This document shows, in pieces, positions 16,503 through 23,709 of a stretch of 31,884 nucleotides of DNA. A program made the position numbers and the translations under genes. Numbering within the stretch: position 1 is the first letter of the stretch; every line of letters starts with the position of its first letter. This stretch comes from an uncultured Oscillospiraceae bacterium. Lineage in GTDB: Bacteria; Bacillota; Clostridia; Oscillospirales; Acutalibacteraceae. Below the pieces are notes generated by a model. It did not search any database. It saw only the letters and a program-made list of their open reading frames with translations, and was not told where the DNA came from. The stretch covers positions 1 through 31,884 of the forward strand of contig USQH01000002.1 in NCBI GenBank assembly GCA_900556765.1. Reading direction: 5' to 3'.

Positions 16503-17335
16503 CAAGGAAAAAGGAACTGCCGCCCGACAGAGCGGCGGTGCTGGAGAAAATCAGAGAGTACGAGGCGAAGGGCGGCGAGTGCTTTTTCTGCGACGTGGAG
16601 GACGATCCGCCGAGCCGCACGCTGACGCCGCAGGATGTAGATTATCTGCACGAGTCGGTCAGGTACAAGGTCAACGGCTTTTTCAGCCGCGGAGTGGAAT
16701 CGCTGTACAAGGGCTACTGCAAGCGAAAATTCCGCATAACCGTGACGGGCGAGGAAAATTTGGCAAACATCACGGGCGGAGCGGTGTTTACGAGCAATCA
16801 CTTTGCCGTGACCGAGAATCTGGCGGTTAAGATCGCCGCCGAAAAGGCGCCCGGCAGTCACCGTATGTACAAGCTGGTGCGCGAAGGCAATTATTTTATG
16901 TCGGGCATGATCGGCTGGCTGCTGAAATACTGCGATACACTGCCGCTGAGCAGCAGCATGGCGACCATGCGTATGCTGGACAGGGCGATTTCGCAGATAC
17001 TTCGGCGCGGCGATTTCGTGCTCATCTATCCCGAGCAGGCAATGTGGTGGAATTATACCAAGCCGCGTCCTTACCGTATCGGCGCATACTATTACGCCGC
17101 GAAAAACAGCGTGCCGGTGGTGCCGTGCTTTGTCACATTGCACCCGAAACGCGAGGGCGAGGAAATGCTGCCCGACAATATCGCCTATTCAATGCACATT
17201 CTGCCGCCGATATATCCCGACGCGGATTTGAAGGTGCGCGATGCCGCCGACCGCATGCTGGAGGAGAACGCGCGCCTGTGCCGCGAGGTGTACGCCTGCG
17301 TTTACGGCGAGACGGTTGATAATCCCATTCGTTAA
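16499..17335 (+). CDS. PlsC-like acyltransferase family protein (second copy)
   Basis: This 278-residue protein ends the cassette and overlaps the second GT8 gene by four bases (ATGA). After an N-terminal helical region of about 90 residues comes the acyltransferase core: SNHFAVTEN (99-107), where a Glu stands in the place of the catalytic-pair Asp (H-x4-E rather than H-x4-D), then a RRGDFVLIYPEQAMWW block (169-184) and LPPIYPDADL. No ribosome site is obvious, in keeping with coupled translation. Its likely role is acylation of the glycolipid made by the GT8 enzymes. The altered catalytic pair leaves some doubt about activity. Confidence 0.78.
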   Translation: MTRKKELPPDRAAVLEKIREYEAKGGECFFCDVEDDPPSRTLTPQDVDYLHESVRYKVNGFFSRGVESLYKGYCKRKFRITVTGEENLANITGGAVFTSNHFAVTENLAVKIAAEKAPGSHRMYKLVREGNYFMSGMIGWLLKYCDTLPLSSSMATMRMLDRAISQILRRGDFVLIYPEQAMWWNYTKPRPYRIGAYYYAAKNSVPVVPCFVTLHPKREGEEMLPDNIAYSMHILPPIYPDADLKVRDAADRMLEENARLCREVYACVYGETVDNPIR

Positions 17336-17520
17336 TTGTGCAAAAATGAGCCGAAAATCACGGTGAAATCAAGATATAAATCAGTAAAGAATCAGAATGA
17401 AAATTACGGTGTAATGTTGAAAGTGCAATGCAGTGCTGTGAAGAAATGTCACGATGCTTTAAATTTTGCTTTAAATTTTTTGTAAAAAAGCATTGTTGAG
17501 CAAAGGCGAAAACAGACGCA
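17336..17520. other. Spacer, no gene seen
   Basis: A/T-rich degenerate units (AAAATCACGGTGAAATC, GAAAATTACGGTGTAATG) follow the last cassette gene. There is no gene and no clear terminator. Confidence 0.4.
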
Positions 17521-18060
17521 ACAACTTGTTACCTACCGTGCTACCCACACGCACACCGTGCCACTCACACGCACCGCGCTGCCACTCACGCACGGTCAAA
17601 AGGCACGCAGTGCTACAATCCGCATGGTGGTGTTGCCGGTCATGAATCTCCTCGGTGCTTGCACGCAGTTACCATTGTTGAAAGGGAAACTTACGCGCAC
17701 CGCGCCGCCCACACGCGCGCCGTGCCGCTCATTCGCACACCGCGCCGCCCACACGCACCGTGCCGCCGCTTACGCGCACCGCGCCACCCAATAGCGCAAT
17801 GTGCCGCTCATTCGCACACCGCGCCGCCCACACGCACCGCGCCACCCACTCACGCACGGTGCCGCCCACACGCACACCGTGCCGCCCACGCGCATCGTGC
17901 CACCCACACGCGCACACCGTGCTACCCAATAGCGCAATGTGCCGCCAACACGCGCAATGTGCCGCCAACACACGCACACCGTGCCTCCGCCCACACGCAC
18001 CGCGCTACCCAATAGCGCAATGTGACCTCTATTCACGCACGGTGAAAGGCGCTCACAGTA
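17521..18060. repeat. Large degenerate array of about 18-21-bp CACACGCACCGTGCC units
   Basis: From about 17696 to 18029 at least 13 units follow head to tail with a consensus near CACACGCACCGTGCCGCC. A sub-type, CAATAGCGCAATGTGCC, recurs at about 17789, 17930 and 18010. A longer block, GCTCATTCGCACACCGCGCC, is present twice about 80 bp apart. GCACCGTGC or its complement occurs exactly at about 17756 and 17855. Frames through it stay open by composition alone and give H/R/T/P-rich strings, so I do not call a gene. Confidence 0.85.
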
Positions 18061-18108
18061 GTTGCAGGCGCGAAAAATAACGCAAATTAACCTATCAACG
18101 ATCATATC

Positions 18109-18172
18109 CGAATAAAACAAAAAGCCCCCTGAGTGTCGGCGGCGCGATTTTGCGCCCGACATACAGGGGGCT
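18109..18172 (-). terminator. Rho-independent terminator of the small membrane protein gene
   Basis: A long hairpin pairs AGCCCCCTGAGTGTCGG with CCGACATACAGGGGGCT (two mismatches), with an inner GGCGC/GCGCC stem. On the minus strand it is followed by TTTTTGTTTTATT. It is well placed 20 bp past the stop at 18192, and may also stop transcription arriving from the left. Confidence 0.88.
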
Positions 18173-18191
18173 ATATTCTTAAATTTAACAA

Positions 18192-18704
18192 CTAATCGAC
18201 TGTTTCAAACGGTAAAGAATCGAAAACATCAGCATAATCGCATTTAACTAAGACAATTTTGTCGACATTCTTGAAATAGCCGTTGTCACACGCTATGTCA
18301 GACAGGATCAATCGGTCATTTTCAAGAACGGCCGCACAGTCAAAAAAATCATTCGAATAGGTACCGTCATTAGTGTCAAAGAAAAGGCGCTTAGAACCGG
18401 TGATACTACCCGGATAGCATTTAATCCACTCCGACTCAACTTGAACATAGGCGGAAACGGTTATACCGTCGGTTTCGTTGTATTGATTGCAAATCAGGTA
18501 GAAGTCGTTGTCCGGCGATTTTCAAATTGCTTTTTCTTTCCATGGACCTTCTGCTTGCATTTTCTCGGACCAAGCAATTCTGTTTTTTGCTACCGACACG
18601 ATTACCAGCCTCACAACGAAACAAGAAATAATCACGGCGGCAGCTGATGCAAAAGCGATAATCGACAAAATTTTTGACTTTTTTCTCATACCGATGCACT
18701 TCAT
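18192..18704 (-). pseudogene. Small membrane-anchored protein with an in-frame TGA
   Basis: Reading one frame on the minus strand from ATG 18704 gives a basic N-terminus (MRKKSK) and a hydrophobic segment of about 25 residues (IIAFASAAAVIISCFVVRLV). Residues up to KEKAI follow, then a TGA at 18522-18524, then 109 more residues to TAG at 18192. The second part is protein-like (SPDNDFYLICNQYNETDG, FFDTNDGTYSNDFFDCAAVL). The same frame continues through the stop, so it is most likely a nonsense mutation of a secreted or anchored protein of about 170 residues. TGA is a normal stop in neighbouring genes (nadB, rex), so general recoding is unlikely. The start lacks a clear ribosome site. I do not recognise the family. 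It is A+T-richer than its neighbours and has its own terminator. Confidence 0.65.
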
Positions 18705-18855
18705 TATGTATTATTTTTAATTATAGCACATTGTGGAAATTATTTCTATATGAGTGTGTTGATAATTATAAATAATAGGAAATAAGTTTACTATTCATTT
18801 TCGGGTTGCATCGTTCGATTGATAATAACAGACGATACGGTTTTTGCCGCCGATA

Positions 18856-19035
18856 TCAGTCGTTTTGAGCGACCTCGATCCTGCCGTTAGCCGCTTCAAA
18901 TTCAGCTACACGCTTTTTAAGATACTGCTCTATCTCTTTGTTGGCGGAACGTCCCTCCGATTCGGCGATATAACGAAATTTCGCGAACAGCGCTCTGTCC
19001 ACACGCAGGGTATATCTTAGCAGCTTGTCGTCCAC
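18856..19035 (-). CDS. Ribbon-helix-helix (Arc/MetJ-like) DNA-binding protein
   Basis: This 59-residue protein starts with GTG at 19035, with GGAGG eight bases before it. It begins DDKLLRYTLRVDRALFAKFR, a typical RHH beta strand (LLRYTLRV) and first helix. IAESEGRSANKEIEQYLKKR then gives the second helix after a small turn. RHH proteins bind DNA as dimers by inserting the strand into the major groove, usually as autorepressors. It is divergent from the SLOG-domain gene at 19162, and the gap holds inverted TGACKCAAT motifs, probably its operator. It is the expected size for antitoxin-like or CopG-like repressors. Confidence 0.8.
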   Translation of the reverse strand: MDDKLLRYTLRVDRALFAKFRYIAESEGRSANKEIEQYLKKRVAEFEAANGRIEVAQND

Positions 19036-19071
19036 TTTTTATTCCTCCGTATCGCAATTATAACATCATTA

Positions 19072-19130
19072 TGACTCAATTATAGTGAAACTATTGCGTC
19101 ACAACGAAAATGGTGATATAATGACGCAAT
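19072..19130. promoter_or_regulatory. Shared promoter/operator between RHH and SLOG genes
   Basis: TGACTCAAT (19072-19080) and its inverse ATTGCGTCA (19093-19101) form an inverted pair. A further TGACGCAAT lies at 19122-19130, with a half site TGACG at 19133. The plus-strand promoter TTGCGT (19094-19099)-17-TATAAT (19117-19122) uses part of these boxes, so a protein bound here would block it. On the minus strand there are two TATAAT-like elements but no clear -35. The RHH protein is the natural candidate ligand. Confidence 0.6.
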
Positions 19131-19161
19131 AATGACGAACAAATTCGGAGGGGAATCAGCA

Positions 19162-19497
19162 ATGAAAGTGGCAGTAATCGGCTCGCGCAGTCTGTCAGTC
19201 AGCAACCTCGGCAAATATTTACCGGACGGGACGAATGAAATCGTCAGCGGCGGCGCCGTCGGAATTGACAGATGTGCAAGGGACTACGCGTTGTCAAGAG
19301 GTATAAAACTGACTGAGTTTTTACCTGAATACGATAAATACGGAAGATATGCGCCGCTAAAACGTAATATCTCGATCATTGAATATTCTGACGCGGTTAT
19401 CGCGTTTTGGGACGGAAAATCGCGTGGGACAAAGTTTGTAATTGATAAATGCCGAATCAAAAATAAACCGATTAAGATTTATTTGAAAACACGTTAG
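19162..19497 (+). CDS. SLOG-domain (YspA/DUF2493-like) nucleotide-binding protein
   Basis: The 111 residues form a single Rossmann-like SLOG domain. KVAVIGSRSL (2-11) is the first strand and loop, IVSGGAVGIDRCARDYA (27-43) the nucleotide-binding loop, and DAVIAFWDGKSRGTKFVIDKC (about 77-97) the second conserved half. Proteins of this group are predicted to bind or process nucleotides or nucleotide-derived ligands; some relatives (DprA, LOG, SLOG sensors of conflict systems) bind DNA, AMP derivatives or signal molecules. The ATG at 19162 with GGAGGGG upstream is preferred over an upstream ATG at 19132. Its partner is the divergent RHH gene. Its precise role is unknown. Confidence 0.8.
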   Translation: MKVAVIGSRSLSVSNLGKYLPDGTNEIVSGGAVGIDRCARDYALSRGIKLTEFLPEYDKYGRYAPLKRNISIIEYSDAVIAFWDGKSRGTKFVIDKCRIKNKPIKIYLKTR

Positions 19498-19615
19498 TGC
19501 GATACAGTTTAAAATCGGCTAATGCACCGGTAAAAAACATCCATGCGAAAACACACCCGTGCAAACCCTTGCAGAATTTCGCCGGTGCAAAAATCCGAAA
19601 CGCGCAAGCCGTTTG

Positions 19616-19867
19616 CTATGAGAGCAACAGGGCGCGTATATTATCGGCGGTGTGTCTTTCCGCAGGTCCGCTGATCGTCAGCGTCAGCACATCTCCCTGC
19701 TCGATTCCAAGCCCCATTACCGCGTACAGTTTTTTTGCGTTTACCGTTCTGCCGCCGCGGTCAAGCGTGACCGTGCAGCCCGATTCAGCTGCTATTTTAA
19801 CCAGTTTTGCCGCCGATGTTACTCCGAAATCGTTTTCGTTACCGACGGTATAGCTAATAACCTGCAT
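19616..19867 (-). CDS. HPr-like protein lacking both phosphorylation sites
   Basis: HPr normally carries phosphate on His15 in the sugar phosphotransferase system and on Ser46 in catabolite control. This 83-residue protein keeps the fold: VISYTV, AAKLVKIAAESG (helix 1), VTLDRGGRTVNAK, LYAVMGLGIEQGDVLTLTISG and a last helix. At the active-site loop, where HPr has GxHARPA, it reads DFGVTSAAK, so the histidine is absent and two residues seem to be missing. Where Ser46 is expected (AKS) it reads AKK. It is therefore probably not a phosphocarrier but a regulator or scaffold derived from HPr, compare Crh, which lacks only the histidine. ATG 19867 follows AGAGGTG by eight bases. Confidence 0.8.
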   Translation of the reverse strand: MQVISYTVGNENDFGVTSAAKLVKIAAESGCTVTLDRGGRTVNAKKLYAVMGLGIEQGDVLTLTISGPAERHTADNIRALLLS

Positions 19868-20024
19868 TTTTTGTAACACCTCTTTATGGATTATTATAAT
19901 ATGTTGAATGTATGATCGATATTTGTCAGAAAATTTGCCAGTGAAAATTTTTTTGTCCTGCGAATATCAGCGGCATATCATCAGATAATAACAGCGTAGT
20001 CCGAAAACAGGAGGTAATGAGAAA

Positions 20025-20189
20025 ATGAAACAGGCTAATAAGTGTATCCAGTGCACGGTAAACAATTGCAGCCATCATTGCAACGATGAGAATTACTGCT
20101 CTCTCGACACCATTTTGGTCGGCACTCATGAATGTGATCCTACCATGGACCAGTGCACGGACTGCAAGTCTTTTGACCTGAAGCGATAG
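20025..20189 (+). CDS. DUF1540 cysteine-rich small protein
   Basis: This 54-residue protein starts MKQANKCIQCTVNNCSHHC and ends DQCTDCKSFDLKR. It has eight cysteines and two histidines spaced as in DUF1540 proteins of Clostridia, probably binding metal (zinc or iron); the function is not established. AGGAGG lies ten bases before the ATG. An earlier ATG closer to it runs into TGA after three codons. A strong terminator follows 25 bp after the stop, so it is a single-gene unit. Confidence 0.85.
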   Translation: MKQANKCIQCTVNNCSHHCNDENYCSLDTILVGTHECDPTMDQCTDCKSFDLKR

Positions 20190-20214
20190 TTTCGGGAAAA
20201 AACAGAAGGCGCAT

Positions 20215-20257
20215 GCCCCCGATCCGCATTTGCTTGCGCGTCGGGGGCTTGTTTTTT
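20215..20257 (+). terminator. Rho-independent terminator of the DUF1540 gene
   Basis: GCCCCCGATCCGC pairs with GCGCGTCGGGGGC across a short loop and is followed by TTGTTTTTT. Confidence 0.92.
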
Positions 20258-20440
20258 GAATGAAAGAGCGCTGTTTCGCTGGGACGTGGGAAAAATAGTG
20301 TTTACAAAAGCCGTAAAAACGGCGCGTATCGGCGGCGCCTTTTGGCGGCCGCTGTGCCGCTTGACGGCTTGCTATATAATATGTATAGCTTATCCGCTTT
20401 GACACAGTTATCCGAAATAAATGTTATGATTGATAAATTC

Positions 20441-20469
20441 TTGACAAAGTTGCAAAAAAAGAGGATAAT
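20441..20469 (+). promoter_or_regulatory. Probable rex promoter
   Basis: A perfect TTGACA (20441-20446) and GATAAT (20464-20469) are 17 bp apart, 57 bp before the rex start. Just upstream an imperfect TGTTATGATTGATAAA (about 20423) has a Rex-like left half only. Confidence 0.75.
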
Positions 20470-20525
20470 AAAAAATATAAATGCAGGCGGTTTTTCCGCA
20501 AACGGATAACAAAGGGGACAGCAAA

Positions 20526-21170
20526 ATGCGTGACAATATTTCAATGTCGGTGGTGCGCCGACTGCCGAGATATTACCGCTTTCTCGGTGAACTGAAAAAA
20601 CAGGGGCTGACCCGCATTTCGTCCCGCTCACTTGCCGAGCGGATGGGCGTTACAGCAAGCCAGATCCGTCAGGATCTCAACTGCTTCGGCGGTTTCGGTC
20701 AGCAGGGCTACGGCTACAACATCGAGCTGCTGGAGGGTCAGATCGCCGCCATTCTCGGCATCCCAAACCGCTACGACTGCCTGATCGTCGGCGCGGGTAA
20801 TCTGGGCAGGGCGATTGCAACCCACATGAACTTTGAGGAACGCGGATTTCGGCTCATCGGCGTGTTTGACCGCAACGAATCGCTGTGCGGCACACCGGTC
20901 GCTGGCTTGCCGATCCGCCACATCAGCGGATTGGACGAGTTTTGCCGCCGCGAAAAGCCGAAGGTCGCCATGCTGTGCGTTCCGCAGTCGGCGGCGCCGA
21001 CTATCGGAAATCAGCTTGTGCGGCTCGGAATAAAGGGCATATGGAACTTCAGCCACTACGATTTCGGCGAGATGGAGGGTGTCGCGGTGGAGAACGTCCA
21101 CCTCGGCGACAGCATGATGACCCTCTGCTACCGCGTGTCCCGTATGCTAAAGGAAAAAAGCGGCGATTGA
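20526..21170 (+). CDS. rex: Redox-sensing transcriptional repressor Rex
   Basis: Rex represses fermentation and energy genes when NAD+ is high and leaves DNA when NADH rises. The protein has 214 residues from ATG 20526 (AAAGGGG site); an upstream ATG at 20481 is less likely. Residues 1-80 are the winged-helix domain, with the signature SQIRQDLNCFGGFGQQGYGY at 45-64. The Rossmann domain follows with GAGNLG at 89-94 and DFGEMEGVAVENVHLGDSM near the end. The gene lies directly upstream of the ATPase operon, whose promoter overlaps a Rex-type palindrome, so local control is likely. The de novo NAD genes are also in this window. Confidence 0.96.
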   Translation: MRDNISMSVVRRLPRYYRFLGELKKQGLTRISSRSLAERMGVTASQIRQDLNCFGGFGQQGYGYNIELLEGQIAAILGIPNRYDCLIVGAGNLGRAIATHMNFEERGFRLIGVFDRNESLCGTPVAGLPIRHISGLDEFCRREKPKVAMLCVPQSAAPTIGNQLVRLGIKGIWNFSHYDFGEMEGVAVENVHLGDSMMTLCYRVSRMLKEKSGD

Positions 21171-21233
21171 AAGCCGATTTCGACAGGATTTTGTCGCGGA
21201 ATATAATAAAATGTTAACACTCGTTCAAATTTA

Positions 21234-21276
21234 TTGACTTTTAGAAACGAAGTATTAAAATGTTAAAAAAATAACA
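21234..21276 (+). promoter_or_regulatory. V-ATPase operon promoter overlapped by a Rex-type operator
   Basis: TTGACT (21234-21239) and TAAAAT (21256-21261) are 16 bp apart. Starting on the last base of the -10, TGTTA-6-TAACA (21261-21276) matches the arms and spacing of the clostridial Rex consensus TGTTAANNNNTTAACA, differing only at the innermost T. A compact TGTTAACA lies upstream at about 21212. The ATPase operon would then be repressed by the Rex encoded just before it. Confidence 0.6.
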
Positions 21277-21301
21277 AACTACCCATCGGGAGGTCGGGAA
21301 A

Positions 21302-21613
21302 ATGGCACAGGAAATGATTGATATTATCCGCTCCGCCGAGTCGGAGGGCGAACGGCTGATGCGCGACGCCGCCGCCGAGTCGGAGGGTATCGTTGCCGAC
21401 GCAAAGGCCGAGGCGAAAAAGATAATTGCCGTCGCCGAAACGGACGCGCGCGCGAAAAAGGACTCCGCCGCTGCCGCTGCCGCCGCCGAAGCCGCGAAGC
21501 ACAGCGAGGGTGCAAGAGCCGACGCCGAGAAAAAATGCCGCAAACTGTCCGCTCAGGCGGAGAAAAACCGTTCCGCGGTGATAAAAGCAGTGCAGAAAGC
21601 TCTTGCCGAATAA
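21302..21613 (+). CDS. ntpF: V/A-type ATPase subunit H/G (peripheral stalk)
   Basis: This 103-residue, almost fully helical protein is rich in Ala, Glu and Lys. Its heptad-like pattern (IIRSAESEGERLMRDAAAES; AAAAAAAEAAKHSEGARADA) fits the coiled-coil peripheral stalk subunit that pairs with subunit E. It is the first gene of the operon, with GGGAGG ten bases before the ATG. Sequence identity in such coiled coils is weak, so the call rests on size, composition and position before ntpI. Confidence 0.82.
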   Translation: MAQEMIDIIRSAESEGERLMRDAAAESEGIVADAKAEAKKIIAVAETDARAKKDSAAAAAAAEAAKHSEGARADAEKKCRKLSAQAEKNRSAVIKAVQKALAE

Positions 21614-21735
21614 GACACGGCACGGCTTTTTGCCTCCGAAATTTTAAAAAAACAAGACATGCAGTATTGCATTAATTTAGCAATCAAGTTTAGCATACAA
21701 CCCTTTTCAGCCTATAAGTGTGGTGAATAAAAAGC

Positions 21736-23709
21736 ATGGCTAAGCTCACAATGAAAAAAATCAGCATATACGCACTGCGGGACGACCGCAAGGCGGTGCT
21801 CGAGCGGATGCAGGCTCTCGGAGCGGTGGAGATAATTTCCGACGACAGCGCCGCAGACGGCTTTGCGCGCGAGGATAAATCGGGCGCGGCGGAGACATTC
21901 GAGCGCTCCGCGGACACCGCACGGCGCGCGCTCGCTGTGCTCGACGAGACGGCGCCCGAAAAGAAGGGATTGCTCGCCTCCTTTGAGGGCAGACGGAGCA
22001 TGACTCCCTCCGAGTTTGCCGCGTTTGCGGATCGGGCGGCGGACGTGCTTGCCGACTGCAACGACATTCTCGAGCTGTCAAAACAGCGCACGGAAAACGC
22101 CGCTCAGATCGTGCGCCGCCGAACTAATTTGGCTCAGCTTGAGCCGTGGAAGGGGCTTGACGTCCCATTCTGCTTTGACGGAACCAAGCGGACGGCGGCA
22201 TTTATCGGCTCACTGCCCGCGCTTTACACCGAGCAGTCGCTCGCCGAAGCGCTTGCCGCCGCCGACAGTGAAATCATATTTGACATCGAGATAATCTCGG
22301 CGTCGCCGGTGCAGACCTGCGTTTTTGTTCTTTGCCCCATTGATATGCACGACGCGACCGAGACGGCTCTGCGCTCGCTCGGCTTTGCGCGTCCGGTCGG
22401 CGGCTTCAAATCGGTGCCCGCCGACAAGATTGCGCGCCAGCACAAAAAGATTGCCGCGCTCGAGGAGGAGCAGGAGCGAATCAACGAGCGTATCGCCGAA
22501 TACGCCGACCGTCGGCGCGATATAGAGAACATGGTCGATTATTACAGTGTGCGCGCAGAAAAGTACCGCGTAATAAGTCGGCTTGACCAGTCGAAGCACA
22601 CCTTCGTCGTCACCGGATACATTCCGGAACCCGACTGCGACCACGTTGCCGCCGCGATAGAGGCAGTCGCGCCGTCGGCAGCCGTTGAGTTTTCCGACGC
22701 CGGCAAAAACGCGCCCGTCAAGCTGCATAACGACGCCTTCGCCGCGCCGGCAGAGAGTATTCTGCGAATGTACTCCATGCCGGGCAAGGACGACATCGAT
22801 CCGACGCCGATAATGAGCTTTTTCTTCTACTTCTTCTTCGGCATGATGTTTTCCGACGCGGGCTACGGACTGATAATGATACTCGCCACGACATGGGCGA
22901 TCAAAAAATTCCGACCCGAGACCAATATGTATAATTCCATGAAGCTGTTTCAGTACTGCGGAATTTCAACATTCGCGTGGGGACTTATCTTCGGCAGCTT
23001 TTTCGGTGACGCACCGGCGGTAATTGCAAGCACCTTCTTCGGCAAGCAGTTTACCATGCCGGCTCTGATAGACCCGGTAAACGATGCGGTCACCATGCTC
23101 GGGCTGTCAATTCTGCTCGGCTACGTTCAGATAATGGTCGCCATCGGTGTAAAGGTTTATATGTGCATCAAGCACGGCGACCTGCTCGGTGCAATATTCG
23201 ACAACATGACGTGGATCGTCTTTTGGACGGGCGTGCTGTTGCTCGCCGGCGGCGTGTTGACGGGAGTAGGCGTGCTGAATGTGATCGGCGCCGTAATGAT
23301 GGTTGTCGCCGCGCTCGGCATAGTCGTCATGGGCGGCAGAGAGTCAAAGGGCGCAAAACGCGTGCTGAAGGGACTGTACGGACTCTACGGAGCGACCAGC
23401 TACTTCGGCGATATGATGAGCTACTCGCGCCTGATGGCGCTGGGCATAACGACCGGCGTAATGGGTCAGGTTTTCAACCTGCTCGGCTCGATGCTGGGCG
23501 GAGGAGTAGTCGGCGCGATATTCATGGCGGTGATTTTCGTCGCCGGACATTCGATAAACTTCGGTCTGAATATCCTGGGTGCATATGTTCATACCATGCG
23601 CTTGCAGTATGTTGAGATGTTTTCCAAGTTCTATGAAGGCGGCGGCAGAGAATTTACACCGTTTGCCTTTAACAGTAAATACATCAGATTACAGGAGGAA
23701 ATTAAGTAA
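21736..23709 (+). CDS. ntpI: V/A-type ATPase subunit I (membrane stator)
   Basis: Subunit I is the a-subunit homologue that holds the ion half-channels and connects to the peripheral stalks. The 657 residues split into a soluble N-terminal half (about 1-355, with coiled-coil stretches around KKIAALEEEQERINERIAEY) and a membrane half with about seven hydrophobic segments, starting near MSFFFYFFFGMMFSDAGYGL. ATSYFGDMMSYSRLMALGIT carries the conserved arginine expected to face the rotor. The ribosome site is weak (GGTG). The last base of its stop TAA is the first base of the ntpK start (TAATG). Confidence 0.95.
   Translation: MAKLTMKKISIYALRDDRKAVLERMQALGAVEIISDDSAADGFAREDKSGAAETFERSADTARRALAVLDETAPEKKGLLASFEGRRSMTPSEFAAFADRAADVLADCNDILELSKQRTENAAQIVRRRTNLAQLEPWKGLDVPFCFDGTKRTAAFIGSLPALYTEQSLAEALAAADSEIIFDIEIISASPVQTCVFVLCPIDMHDATETALRSLGFARPVGGFKSVPADKIARQHKKIAALEEEQERINERIAEYADRRRDIENMVDYYSVRAEKYRVISRLDQSKHTFVVTGYIPEPDCDHVAAAIEAVAPSAAVEFSDAGKNAPVKLHNDAFAAPAESILRMYSMPGKDDIDPTPIMSFFFYFFFGMMFSDAGYGLIMILATTWAIKKFRPETNMYNSMKLFQYCGISTFAWGLIFGSFFGDAPAVIASTFFGKQFTMPALIDPVNDAVTMLGLSILLGYVQIMVAIGVKVYMCIKHGDLLGAIFDNMTWIVFWTGVLLLAGGVLTGVGVLNVIGAVMMVVAALGIVVMGGRESKGAKRVLKGLYGLYGATSYFGDMMSYSRLMALGITTGVMGQVFNLLGSMLGGGVVGAIFMAVIFVAGHSINFGLNILGAYVHTMRLQYVEMFSKFYEGGGREFTPFAFNSKYIRLQEEIK

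Noticed and set aside
17690..18030. CRISPR-like array of short repeats
   Set aside because: Units are head to tail with no unique spacers of regular length, are strongly degenerate, and no cas gene is in the window. The same holds for the arrays at 11.3, 11.8, 13.6 and 26.2 kb.
17659..18080. Overlapping open frames of 80-130 residues (H/R/T/P-rich) on both strands
   Set aside because: They exist because the repeats lack stop codons in several frames. There is no ribosome site, no homology and no preferred frame.
18522..18524. Selenocysteine or a reassigned TGA codon
   Set aside because: TGA is used as a normal stop by neighbouring genes, no selenocysteine-insertion-like hairpin is evident just after it, and no redox motif surrounds it.
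18541..19161. A mobile element around the A+T-rich 18.2-19.2 kb stretch
   Set aside because: No transposase, integrase, terminal inverted repeats or target duplication could be found. The lower G+C content alone does not support it.
19035..19497. Toxin-antitoxin pair (RHH antitoxin plus SLOG toxin)
   Set aside because: The genes are divergent rather than co-transcribed, and stand-alone SLOG proteins of this type are not established toxins. Kept only as a regulator/target pair.
21614..21735. Terminator or second promoter between ntpF and ntpI
   Set aside because: Only a short imperfect hairpin and an ATTGC/GCAAT inverted pair are visible; neither is convincing.
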